64,000 nucleotides of DNA. Origin: Polaribacter aquimarinus (GTDB lineage: Bacteria; Bacteroidota; Bacteroidia; Flavobacteriales; Flavobacteriaceae). A model generated the notes under the pieces. It did no database searches. It was not told where the DNA came from and saw nothing but the letters and a program-made list of their open reading frames with translations. The stretch is from contig NZ_QFFG01000001.1 in NCBI RefSeq assembly GCF_003129485.1, positions 434,001 to 498,000 of the forward strand. The letters are read 5' to 3'. Below, one piece after another: positions 1 through 8,326 of the stretch; the stretch's first letter is position 1; the number at the start of each line of letters is the position of its first letter. Both the position numbers and the translations under genes were made by a program.

Positions 1-215
1 TTTACACTAAACTCATCAGATTTTAAAATCTTATGAAAAACTTTTTTTAACCAATTTTGAAGTGCATGAATATCTTCTGTAGGATGACCATCTTCATCTT
101 CGATTTCATCAAAAGAAGCGTATTCTTTATGAACCTCTTTAAACTTTCTATCAAATAGAAAAAACTTTTTATTAGTTTTTCCTATATCAAAAACTGCAGT
201 CACTTTTTGTTTCAT
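1..215 (-). CDS. rhaB: Rhamnulokinase (FGGY kinase family), N-terminal part only
   Basis: The frame opens with ATG at 213-215 and runs off the left edge, giving about 71 residues. The N-terminus reads AVFDIGKTNKKFFLFD, the first phosphate-binding loop of FGGY carbohydrate kinases (DxGxTN/S pattern). It begins 11 bases after the stop of the rhamnose isomerase gene. In the known pathway rhamnulokinase phosphorylates L-rhamnulose to rhamnulose-1-phosphate, the step between the two enzymes encoded just upstream in the operon, so the context supports rhaB over other FGGY kinases. It is cytoplasmic, with no signal peptide. Only the beginning is visible, so substrate residues cannot be checked. Confidence 0.85.
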   Translation of the reverse strand, partial: MKQKVTAVFDIGKTNKKFFLFDRKFKEVHKEYASFDEIEDEDGHPTEDIHALQNWLKKVFHKILKSDEFSV

Positions 216-226
216 AAGATTTTTTT

Positions 227-1507
227 TTAAAGTCCTGTTGCTACAGTATTTCTTCCTCTTTCTTTAATTAGTTGTTCTCTTATCCCTAAAGATCTATAAG
301 CGCCTATTGGATTAATTACACCGCCTACATTGATACGTGCTTTTTCTAAGAGAGGTCTTACATCTGTTCTATAAGCTCCTTGAAGAATCTCTTGACATTT
401 TACAACATCATTATCTAACTGTGCAGCTTTTAAGGCATCTTGATCAATTAACAATGCTTTTGCATATGCCTCTTGAATTGCTTCTAAAGATTGGATTAAA
501 TCTTCTAAAGGATCTTTTACATTGTGACTCGCGTCAATCATCCACGCTAAATCTGGGTTTTGTGGATTGTTTTGCATTCCATATACCAATTCATTAAAGA
601 TTAAGAATAAAGCATAAGGTTTAATACTACCCACTGTTACATCATCATCACCATATTTACTATCGTTAAAATGGAAACCTCCTAATTTACCTTTTAATTG
701 TAAAATAGATACAATTTGCTCGATGTTTGAATTTGGTAAGTGGTGTCCTAAATCTACTAATGTGTAGGCTTTATCTCCACATCCATTAGCTAACATTAAA
801 GAAGCTCCCCAGTCTTGAATTACTGTACTGTAGAAATTTGGCTCATAAGGTTTATATTCTACTAATAACTTCCAGTCATCAGGTAATCCTTTATAAATAT
901 CAATTAAACTATCTTGTGTGTTTTGAAAAGCAGTTTGGAAGTTATTCTGACCAGGAAAACAAGAACCATCTGCTAACCAAACTGTTAATGCTTTAGACCC
1001 TAACTTATCTCCAATTTTTATTACATCTAAGTTATGTTGAATCGCTTGTTCTCTTACGGCTTTACTAACATTACTTAAAGAACCATATTTATAACTCTCC
1101 TTCGCATCACTTTGATCTTGAAAAGTATTAGAGTTTACTGCATCAAACTTTATATTTAAAGCATCTGCTTTTTCTTTGATGGCAGCATAATCTGATGGAA
1201 TATCCCAAGGTATGTGCAAAGACACAGCACCGGCGGTCTGTGTTAAACTGTGTAAAATACCAATATCATCTATTTTTTGCTCTAAATTTGATGGTTCTCC
1301 ATAAAAAGAAAAACGACCAAAGCGTGTTCCTCCAGCACCTAAAGCCCAACTTGGTATTGCTACTTGAAACTCTGCTAATTTAGCTACAATGCTATTAACA
1401 TCTTTTCCTTGTTTTGTTAATTTACTTGATAAAAAATCGAAGTTTTCTGCGTGTTCTGATACAACTTTCTTATTGTAATCTGAGATTTCTGATTGTTGAA
1501 TTTTCAT
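227..1507 (-). CDS. rhaI: L-rhamnose isomerase, RhaI (Pseudomonas stutzeri) type
   Basis: This 426-residue cytoplasmic TIM-barrel isomerase converts L-rhamnose to L-rhamnulose. The metal ligands Glu217 (LLVEYKP), Asp252 (LVDLGHH), His279 (GGFHFND) and Asp325 (WMIDASH) each sit two positions before those I recall for P. stutzeri rhamnose isomerase (Glu219, Asp254, His281, Asp327). Length and spacing therefore fit the RhaI subtype rather than E. coli RhaA. It lies between rhaEW and rhaB on the same strand, separated from rhaEW by 94 bases that contain a strong stem-loop. The start MKIQQSEISDYN is the first ATG after that stem-loop. Confidence 0.95.
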   Translation of the reverse strand: MKIQQSEISDYNKKVVSEHAENFDFLSSKLTKQGKDVNSIVAKLAEFQVAIPSWALGAGGTRFGRFSFYGEPSNLEQKIDDIGILHSLTQTAGAVSLHIPWDIPSDYAAIKEKADALNIKFDAVNSNTFQDQSDAKESYKYGSLSNVSKAVREQAIQHNLDVIKIGDKLGSKALTVWLADGSCFPGQNNFQTAFQNTQDSLIDIYKGLPDDWKLLVEYKPYEPNFYSTVIQDWGASLMLANGCGDKAYTLVDLGHHLPNSNIEQIVSILQLKGKLGGFHFNDSKYGDDDVTVGSIKPYALFLIFNELVYGMQNNPQNPDLAWMIDASHNVKDPLEDLIQSLEAIQEAYAKALLIDQDALKAAQLDNDVVKCQEILQGAYRTDVRPLLEKARINVGGVINPIGAYRSLGIREQLIKERGRNTVATGL

Positions 1508-1532
1508 ACTTATCTTAAGTTCTTAATTAAGT

Positions 1533-1571
1533 AAGACTTCTATAAATCATAATAAAATCTATAGAAGTCTT
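1533..1571 (-). terminator. 12-bp perfect stem-loop between rhaEW and rhaI
   Basis: Arms at 1533-1544 (AAGACTTCTATA) and 1560-1571 (TATAGAAGTCTT) are perfect complements around a 15-base loop. The structure sits after the rhaEW stop and before the rhaI start. No clean U-run follows on the minus strand, so it may be a leaky terminator or an mRNA processing and stability element that sets different levels for rhaEW and rhaI. Pairing is seen directly; function is inferred. Confidence 0.6.
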
Positions 1572-1601
1572 GGTCTTAATTCAAATTAAATTACTTTATT
1601 G

Positions 1602-3722
1602 TTATCTGACAAATGCGTTTGCCATCCCTCCATCAACATTTATTATGTTTCCTGTTGATTTATCTAGTATCCCTACTAGCGAGAAGACTCCATTCGCAAT
1701 ATCGTCTGGTGTTATAATTTCGTTGAGTAGGTTTCTTTTTGCATAAAAAGCTGGTAATTCTTCTACAGTTATTCCATTTGCTTTAGCTCTACCTTCTGCC
1801 CAAGCTCCTTCCCAAATTTTACTTCCTACAATAACTCCATCAGGATTTACTGTATTTACTCTTACTTTATCTTTTGCTAATTCTGCTGCTAATAAACGTA
1901 CCATATGTTGTTGAGCTGCTTTTGCTGTTCCGTAAGCAACATTATTAGGACCTGCAACCAAACCATTTTTACTTGCAATAGCAATATAGTCTCCTCCTAA
2001 ACCTTGCTTACGAACGATTACTGCAAATTGCTTAGCCAAATCAAATTGACCTTTAACTAAAATACTTTGTAAAATATTCCAATCTTTATCTGTGGTATCA
2101 GTTAATGGTTTAGAGATTGCTAAACCTGCACTATGTACAATCATATCTACACCTCCAAATTCTAATATTGCTTTTTTGTAAGCGCTTGCTATAGATTCTG
2201 TATTCGTTACATCACAAACTGCATAAGAAGAAACATCTCTAGCATAAGTTCCGTTAGCTTCAATTAATGCTTGCTCATTAATATCTGTTAACACTACATT
2301 TGCTCCTTCTGCTGCTAATTTATCTGCGATAGCTTTACCAATTCCACCACCAGCTCCAGTAACTAAAGCAACCTTTCTAGATAATGGTTTTTCTTTTGGC
2401 ATACGCTGTAATTTAGCTTCCTCTAATAACCAATATTCAATATCGAAAGCTTCTTGTCTTGGTAAAGAAGTATACTCTGTAATTGCTTCTGCACCACGCA
2501 TTACGTTAATTGCGTTAATGTAAAATTCGCTTGCTACACGAGTAGTTTGTTTGTTTTTAGCAAAACTAAACATACCAACTCCTGGGTAAATAATAATTAC
2601 AGGGTTTGCATCACGAATTGCAGGGCTATTGTCTTTTTTACAAGTATTGTAGTAATCTACATATTCTTGACGATAAGCTGCAAATGCTGGTTCTAATTTT
2701 GCTTTTACAGCATCTGCATCAGATAAATCTTCATTTTTATCTAAAGTTAAAACTAAAGGTTGAATTTTAGTTCTTAAAAAATGATCAGGACAAGATGTTC
2801 CTAATGGAGCTAATCTTTCTAAATCATTACTATTAATGTATTGCATTACTACATCAGAATCAGAAAAATGACCTATCATTCTGTTTTCTGAAGAACACAA
2901 ACCTCTTAATAAAGGCATTAATTGAGCGGCTTTTTCTAAACGCTCTTCTTGCGGTAAGCTTTCAACTTTTTGACCACCAAAAACTTCGCCTTGTTCTTTT
3001 AATTTTTGTTCTATGTACTCAGAAGCCATTTCAATAACCTCTAAACTATTCATGTAACACTCGTAAGAAGTATCCCCCCATGTAAATAAACCATGGCTAC
3101 CTAAAACGATTCCTCTAATTCCTGGGTTATCAGCTAAACAATTTTCTAACTGCAATCCTAAATCAAAACCTGGTTTTTGCCAAGGCACCCATCCCATAGT
3201 ATCTCCCCAAATTTCTTTGGTAACTTTTTCACTATCTTTTGCAGCTGCAACAGCAATTAAAGCATCTGGATGTAAATGATCTATATGCGCAAAAGGTAAT
3301 AAACCGTGCAATGGTGTATCAATAGAAGGTGCTTTACTATCTAAATCGTAAATACAATGGTTAAATAAACCAACCATCCTATCTTCATCGTGCAATCCTT
3401 GATAAACATTTTTTAAATCACGTAATCTACCAGTATATAGACCTGCTATTCCCGAACGTGTTAATGTACCAATGTCTCCACCTGAACCTTTAACCCACAT
3501 TACTTCAACTTCTTCATTTGTTAATGGGTCTTTTTCGATTGTCTTACAACTTGTGTTTCCACCTCCGTAATTCGTAATTCTCAAGTCTGCACCCAAAATA
3601 TTTGAGCGATATAAAAACAATTCAACTTGATTATCTCCAAGCGATAATGCCTTTTCATCATCCCATAAATAATCTACATATTTAAAGCTTTGTGTAATTT
3701 CTTTCATTATTGTGTTAGTCAT
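1602..3722 (-). CDS. rhaEW: Bifunctional rhamnulose-1-phosphate aldolase / L-lactaldehyde dehydrogenase
   Basis: This 706-residue cytoplasmic fusion has two parts. Residues about 30-410 are a class II aldolase domain with Zn-type histidines in AHIDHLHPDAL (146-151) and GSHGLF (His210). Residues about 449-706 are a short-chain dehydrogenase with the nucleotide loop TGAGGGIG (456-463) and catalytic Ser584, Tyr597 and Lys601 (YxxxK). The fusion is known from bacterial rhamnose pathways: the aldolase splits rhamnulose-1-phosphate into dihydroxyacetone phosphate and lactaldehyde, and the dehydrogenase part oxidises lactaldehyde. It is divergent from the GntR pair across a 276-base regulatory gap. 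The annotated start MTNTIMKEITQ is only about 12 bases from a candidate -7 box, so Met6 (codon at 3707) may be the true start. Confidence 0.93.
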   Translation of the reverse strand: MTNTIMKEITQSFKYVDYLWDDEKALSLGDNQVELFLYRSNILGADLRITNYGGGNTSCKTIEKDPLTNEEVEVMWVKGSGGDIGTLTRSGIAGLYTGRLRDLKNVYQGLHDEDRMVGLFNHCIYDLDSKAPSIDTPLHGLLPFAHIDHLHPDALIAVAAAKDSEKVTKEIWGDTMGWVPWQKPGFDLGLQLENCLADNPGIRGIVLGSHGLFTWGDTSYECYMNSLEVIEMASEYIEQKLKEQGEVFGGQKVESLPQEERLEKAAQLMPLLRGLCSSENRMIGHFSDSDVVMQYINSNDLERLAPLGTSCPDHFLRTKIQPLVLTLDKNEDLSDADAVKAKLEPAFAAYRQEYVDYYNTCKKDNSPAIRDANPVIIIYPGVGMFSFAKNKQTTRVASEFYINAINVMRGAEAITEYTSLPRQEAFDIEYWLLEEAKLQRMPKEKPLSRKVALVTGAGGGIGKAIADKLAAEGANVVLTDINEQALIEANGTYARDVSSYAVCDVTNTESIASAYKKAILEFGGVDMIVHSAGLAISKPLTDTTDKDWNILQSILVKGQFDLAKQFAVIVRKQGLGGDYIAIASKNGLVAGPNNVAYGTAKAAQQHMVRLLAAELAKDKVRVNTVNPDGVIVGSKIWEGAWAEGRAKANGITVEELPAFYAKRNLLNEIITPDDIANGVFSLVGILDKSTGNIINVDGGMANAFVR

Positions 3723-3998
3723 TAGTTATAGTCCAAAAATAGATTTGAATCTAAACATTTGTATCCTGTACTATACCGTAAATAATTAAATTATTTAAAA
3801 AAACACTTCATGTTTAATTTATTTTGCTTCTAAACACAAACTAATATTTAACTCTATACCTTTAGTATTAATCAACTTTATATACTTTTTAAGCTCATTA
3901 AAAACTCTAAGCTGGTATTAATTTTTAGAGTTATTAACATCTCTTTTATTACATTTGACTTTTATTAGTAACTTAGTGAAAATAAATTTTTCGATATC
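3723..3998. promoter_or_regulatory. Divergent control region between rhaEW and the GntR regulators
   Basis: This 276-base AT-rich gap separates minus-strand rhaEW from plus-strand gntR. On the minus strand TATTTTTG (3734-3741) fits the Bacteroidota -7 pattern TAnnTTTG. It overlaps by two bases a perfect palindrome, TAGATT-TG-AATCTA, at 3740-3753. On the plus strand TACATTTG (3950-3957) also fits the -7 pattern, about 40 bases before the GntR start. I could not find a convincing -33 TTTG for either promoter. A palindrome touching the -7 box is where a repressor such as a GntR dimer would bind, so it is a candidate rhamnose operator. The rest of the gap shows nothing I recognise. Confidence 0.5.
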
Positions 3999-5045
3999 AT
4001 GAATATTTCGAAACTATTAAAAATAGATAAAAACTCGAGGGTACCTAAATACCAACAAATTGTAGATTCTGTTGTCCATAATATTTCTATTGGAAAATTA
4101 AGCATGGATCAGAAAATACCTTCAATAAATAAATTGAGCGAAGAATTTTATCTTTCTAGAGATACTGTAGAAAAAGCTTATGGTATTCTTAAAGAGCGCA
4201 AAGTAATAAGAGCTATTAGAGGAAAAGGGTTTTATATTTCTAGAACTAAGTTAATATCTAAGGTTAATATTTTGTTTCTTATAAACAAGCTGAGTTGGTA
4301 CAAAATGGAAATTTACAATTCTTTTATAAAAAGTATTGGTCCAAACTCTCATGTTGATCTTCACATTTATCATTGCGATGAATCTTTATTTTTAAACTTG
4401 TTAAATAAGCACAAGAAGGCTTATGATTACTATATCATCATGCCCCATTTTAAAACTGACAAACTACAACACACAAGCACTACTAATGCTATTTCTTCTG
4501 CAATTAGTAAAATACCTAAGGAAAAACTCATCATAATGGATAATAAAAACATCCCTATAAAAGACAATATCATTACCGTTTATGAGGATTATGAAAACGA
4601 TATATACAATGCTCTTAAAAAAGGAATTAAAAAAATATCAAAATATAAAAAAATAATTCTGATATATCCAGAAGCAACTGTTTACCCTTACCCAAAAAGA
4701 ATAAAAAAAGGATTTATAAAATTTTGCGGAGAGCATAATTTAGATTTTGATGTTTTAGACAGGGTTTATGATGATATGATTATTTTAAAAGGTGATTTAT
4801 TTATTACCATAGAAGAAGACGATTTAATAAGCTTAATGCATCAAATAAAAGAACAAGAGTTTTCTTTAGGTTCTAATATTGGAGTCATATCATACAATGA
4901 CACTCCTTTGAAAGCATTGCTTGGAATTTCTGTGATTTCAACAGATTTTAAGTATATGGGAACAACAACCTCTAGAATGATTTTAAACTGTGAAACGGGA
5001 ACTGTAAAAGTACCTTTTAGTTTCATTCATAGAAATTCTCTTTAA
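3999..5045 (+). CDS. GntR-family transcriptional regulator with sugar-binding-like effector domain (copy 1)
   Basis: This is a 348-residue cytoplasmic regulator. Residues about 15-85 form a GntR winged helix (KYQQIVDS...KIPSINKLSEEF...SRDTVEKAYGIL...GKGFYIS). Residues about 90-345 resemble the periplasmic-binding-protein-like effector domain used by LacI-type and some GntR regulators, with a beta/alpha pattern such as VNILFLI and LGSNIGVISYNDTPLKALLGI. It is followed after 77 bases by a same-length paralogue. Its position divergent to rhaEW-rhaI-rhaB suggests it senses rhamnose, rhamnulose or a related oligosaccharide product, but the ligand cannot be read from sequence. Its likely operator is the palindrome at 3740-3753. 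Confidence 0.85.
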   Translation: MNISKLLKIDKNSRVPKYQQIVDSVVHNISIGKLSMDQKIPSINKLSEEFYLSRDTVEKAYGILKERKVIRAIRGKGFYISRTKLISKVNILFLINKLSWYKMEIYNSFIKSIGPNSHVDLHIYHCDESLFLNLLNKHKKAYDYYIIMPHFKTDKLQHTSTTNAISSAISKIPKEKLIIMDNKNIPIKDNIITVYEDYENDIYNALKKGIKKISKYKKIILIYPEATVYPYPKRIKKGFIKFCGEHNLDFDVLDRVYDDMIILKGDLFITIEEDDLISLMHQIKEQEFSLGSNIGVISYNDTPLKALLGISVISTDFKYMGTTTSRMILNCETGTVKVPFSFIHRNSL

Positions 5046-5122
5046 AATCACAAAAAATCAACACTATTTATGCTTTTATTAAGAATAAATTTCTATTTTT
5101 AATAGATTAAATTAATAGATGC

Positions 5123-6169
5123 ATGGATATGATGAAACTTATAAAGATAGATGAAAACTCTAGGGTACCTAAGTATCAACAAATAATTGATTCTATTATT
5201 CATAATATTTCTCAAGGCAACCTTGTTATGGATCAAAAAATTCCGTCCATAAACATGTTCAGTGAGGAGTTTTATTTATCTCGAGATACGGTAGAAAAAG
5301 CATATAGTATTTTAAAAGAACGTAAAATTATAACCTCTATTAGAGGAAAAGGATTTTATATTTCAAGAACTAAATTAATATCTAAGGTAAACATACTGTT
5401 TTTAGTGAATAAATTAAGTTCTTACAAACTAAAAACTTACAATCATTTTATTGATAAAATTGGTGCTAATTCTCATACGGATCTACACATATATCATTGC
5501 GATGAGACCTTATTTTTAAATTTGTTAGAAAAAAACAGAGGAGCTTATGATTATTTTATCATTATGCCTCACTTTAAAGCTGATGATTTAAATCATATTA
5601 CTTTACCAGAAAAAGTTATGAAGGCTATAAAATTAATACCGAAAGATAAATTAATTATTTTAGACAATGTAAAACCTAGCTTTAGTAACTCTGTAGCACA
5701 AATTTATCAAGATTTTGAAAATGACATTTACAATGCCTTAAATGAAGGGTTAGAAAAAATAAAAAAATATAAAAAAATTATTTTAGTATATCCTAATAAA
5801 TCTGTATATCCTTACCCTAAAAGGATTTTACATGGGTTTAGGAAGTTTTGTATTGAGCACAAATTAGATTTTGAAATTATTGATAAAATCTATGAAGATA
5901 TGATTTTAAAAAAGGGAGATTTATTTATAACCATAGAAGAGCAAGATTTGGTAAACTTAGCAAAACAAGTCAGAGAAGATGAATTTGTTTTAGGAGAAGA
6001 AGTTGGAATCATATCCTACAATGAAACTCCTTTAAAAGAATTACTAGGAATTACCGTTATTTCTACAGATTTTAAAGTAATGGGGGAAACTGCTGCAGAA
6101 ATGATTTTGAATAAAACTAAAGGAATTGTAAAAGTCCCTTTTAATTTTATCGATAGGCAATCTCTTTAG
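5123..6169 (+). CDS. GntR-family transcriptional regulator with sugar-binding-like effector domain (copy 2)
   Basis: A 348-residue tandem paralogue of the preceding gene, alike over the whole length (by eye about two thirds identical), so it arose by duplication. The winged helix (residues about 15-85) is nearly the same in the two copies, including the recognition segment SRDTVEKAY, which suggests they bind the same or very similar DNA. The effector halves differ more, for example at about 155-190, so they may respond to different ligands or form heterodimers. The start MDMMKLIKID aligns without gaps with MNISKLLKID of copy 1. Its stop codon overlaps the stop of the convergent lactonase-like gene by four bases, with no terminator between them. 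Confidence 0.85.
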   Translation: MDMMKLIKIDENSRVPKYQQIIDSIIHNISQGNLVMDQKIPSINMFSEEFYLSRDTVEKAYSILKERKIITSIRGKGFYISRTKLISKVNILFLVNKLSSYKLKTYNHFIDKIGANSHTDLHIYHCDETLFLNLLEKNRGAYDYFIIMPHFKADDLNHITLPEKVMKAIKLIPKDKLIILDNVKPSFSNSVAQIYQDFENDIYNALNEGLEKIKKYKKIILVYPNKSVYPYPKRILHGFRKFCIEHKLDFEIIDKIYEDMILKKGDLFITIEEQDLVNLAKQVREDEFVLGEEVGIISYNETPLKELLGITVISTDFKVMGETAAEMILNKTKGIVKVPFNFIDRQSL

Positions 6170-7320
6170 TAGGTTTTCATTTGAATACTAGACGGGTTTT
6201 TTACACTAATATCAAAAGGCAACTTTGTTAACTTACCAGACACTATATCTCTCTTAAAAACCACAATAGTATTTGTATACATATTAGCTACCAAAAGAAA
6301 ATTTCCTGAAGGATCTATTCCAAAATTTCTTGGATGCTCTCCATAAGTTGACTGGTGACCAACCAATTGTAATTTTCCACTATTCTCATCAACAGAAAAA
6401 ATAACAATAGTATCTTCTTCTGGACCACGGTTTGAAGCATACAAAAACTTACCATCTGGAGAAATGTGAATATCTGCTGTTCTGTAAATATGTTGTTTTT
6501 GCTGATATGTAAGATAATCTTCTATAAAACCTAAATTTCCGTTACTATATGTATACGCATCTATTTTACCACTCAATTCATTTACCAAATACCCAAATCT
6601 CCCATTAGGATGAAACGCAAAATGCCTTGGACCACTTCCTGGTTTTGTTTTAATTTCTTTAGGGTTTTCTAAAGAAACTTTTCCCTGTTTTTTTACAAGC
6701 TCAAATCCTCTAATTTTATCTGCTCCCAAATCATGGGCAAAAACATAGTTATTATCTGGAGAAAAATTAGCAGAATGCATATGAGATGCTCTTTGCCTAC
6801 TTTTAATAATACTACTGTCTTTAAACTGTAATACTTGACTGTTTTCTGACAAACTACCATCGTTATTTATCTTAAAAAGACTTAAACTACCATCAGAATA
6901 ATTAGAGTTTACTAAATAATTCCCTGAACTATCAATAGCTAAGTGTGCAGGATTTAATCCTCCACAATCTTGTATATTTAATAGATCTATTTTTTTATTA
7001 GGAACATCAACTTTAAACGCAGCTACTTTTCCATTATATTTCTTTTGGCTATCTACTACCGAATATAAATATTCGCCATTAGGAGATAATCGTTGAAAAG
7101 AGGTATTTGTAATACTATCTATAGTATGTTTTAAAGTAGATTTTCCTGTTTCGGTGTCAAATTCATAAACATGAATTCCTTCTCCTGTTTTTTTATCTGT
7201 AAAACTTCCTACAAAAAGTAAGGTTACTTCTTCTTTTGTTTCAGTACAAGAGGAGAAAATAGACACCATTAAAACAGTTATAAAAATTGATGCTATATAA
7301 TTTTTAAAATTGATTTTCAT
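6166..7320 (-). CDS. Lactonase-family (YbhE/Pgl-like) beta-propeller lipoprotein
   Basis: This 384-residue protein has a lipoprotein signal (VSIFSSC, Cys25). The rest is a seven-bladed propeller of the lactonase family related to 6-phosphogluconolactonase. Recognisable segments are LLFVGSFTDKKTGEGIHVYEFD, LNPAHLAIDSSGNYL, GSGPRHFAFHPNGRFGYLVNE, and HISPDGKFLYASNRG. It is the last gene of the main minus-strand block, following the Kelch lipoprotein by 10 bases. A lipid-anchored periplasmic member is unlikely to act on 6-phosphogluconolactone. Hydrolysis of an aldonic or uronic lactone released from the glycan, or a binding role, is an inference. The family assignment is firm; the substrate is unknown. 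Confidence 0.8.
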   Translation of the reverse strand: MKINFKNYIASIFITVLMVSIFSSCTETKEEVTLLFVGSFTDKKTGEGIHVYEFDTETGKSTLKHTIDSITNTSFQRLSPNGEYLYSVVDSQKKYNGKVAAFKVDVPNKKIDLLNIQDCGGLNPAHLAIDSSGNYLVNSNYSDGSLSLFKINNDGSLSENSQVLQFKDSSIIKSRQRASHMHSANFSPDNNYVFAHDLGADKIRGFELVKKQGKVSLENPKEIKTKPGSGPRHFAFHPNGRFGYLVNELSGKIDAYTYSNGNLGFIEDYLTYQQKQHIYRTADIHISPDGKFLYASNRGPEEDTIVIFSVDENSGKLQLVGHQSTYGEHPRNFGIDPSGNFLLVANMYTNTIVVFKRDIVSGKLTKLPFDISVKNPSSIQMKTY

Positions 7321-7330
7321 AAAATTTGAT

Positions 7331-8308
7331 TTAGTGTAATATTTCTAGTGAAGATAATTCAGGTTTTCCTCCCCTATTTCCACTACCAGCTGCAATATAT
7401 ATTTTATTATTGAAAAGCACAGATTGAGTTCCATGTCTTCCTCTTTTTAATTGAATAGAACTACTCCATTTATTTGTCGATAAATCCAATATTTCAATTT
7501 GATCGTGTGCCGTTTTTTGACTAGCACTTTCACCCCCAATAACAAACAAATTTCCGTTACGTATAATACAGGAAGCACCAGCTCTTTTTGTAGGAATGTT
7601 TAAAGATTCTGGTAAAGTAACCCATTGGTTCTTTTCAATATCAAAAACATCAATTTCTGCAATAGTTAAATTAAACGTTTGATTTGTTTTTGCTGATGAA
7701 TTTCTACCACTAGCACAATAAATTTTATTTTGATGAATAGCTGCATGAAAATGATCTCTTGGTCTTGGCGCGTCTTTTAGAGTAGACCATTCGCCTGTTT
7801 TAAAATTGTATGTATCCATCCACGAAACATGTCCAGTCCAATGACCATCTGTTATTCCGCATAGTACATAAGCAAAATCACCTTTTACTACCACTCCTGC
7901 AGAACCCCTTCTTCTAGTTTCTGGGATGGTATTTCCCCAAATCCATTGGTTACTTTTTGTTTGATAAATTAATATTTTATCTAAAGGTTTTTCATGTGGA
8001 TATTTTCCCGTCATTGCCCCAATAATATAAATATCATTGTTATAAGTTACTGCTTGAAAATGATGAATTTCAACAGGTGGCTTAGAGCCTTGTTTCCAAC
8101 TGTTTGTTTTTTTATTAAAAATATCTATGGGTTTAATTTTTCTTCCACCAATAAGATACAACAACCCATTTACTGCTACAAAACCACACTCGTGTCTTGC
8201 AGAAGGTAAATTTTCTGTTGATACTATTTCACTTTTTGTAATAACATTTGGTGCACAGCTAAAAAAATAAATACAGCTAACAATTACAATTTTTAAATAG
8301 AGTTTCAT
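7331..8308 (-). CDS. Kelch-repeat beta-propeller lipoprotein
   Basis: This 325-residue protein has a lipobox (YFFSC, Cys18) followed by about six Kelch-type repeats with the usual Gly-Gly and spaced Trp pattern, for example VNGLLYLIGGRK, YNNDIYIIGA, RNGNLFVIGGES and NNKIYIAAGSGNRGG. Kelch propellers in bacterial glycan loci are found in sialate mutarotases, galactose-oxidase-like proteins and uncharacterised surface proteins. No copper or catalytic residue set is obvious here. It lies 18 bases after the heparinase-like gene and 10 bases before the lactonase-like gene, so the two propeller lipoproteins are co-transcribed. A sugar epimerase/mutarotase or binding function is possible but not shown. 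Confidence 0.75.
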   Translation of the reverse strand: MKLYLKIVIVSCIYFFSCAPNVITKSEIVSTENLPSARHECGFVAVNGLLYLIGGRKIKPIDIFNKKTNSWKQGSKPPVEIHHFQAVTYNNDIYIIGAMTGKYPHEKPLDKILIYQTKSNQWIWGNTIPETRRRGSAGVVVKGDFAYVLCGITDGHWTGHVSWMDTYNFKTGEWSTLKDAPRPRDHFHAAIHQNKIYCASGRNSSAKTNQTFNLTIAEIDVFDIEKNQWVTLPESLNIPTKRAGASCIIRNGNLFVIGGESASQKTAHDQIEILDLSTNKWSSSIQLKRGRHGTQSVLFNNKIYIAAGSGNRGGKPELSSLEILH

Positions 8309-8326
8309 AAGGTTTTACAAATGCTA

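Noticed and set aside
3781..3795. 15-base palindrome AATAATTAAATTATT
   Set aside because: Composed only of A and T in an AT-rich gap; expected by chance and not placed at a promoter box.
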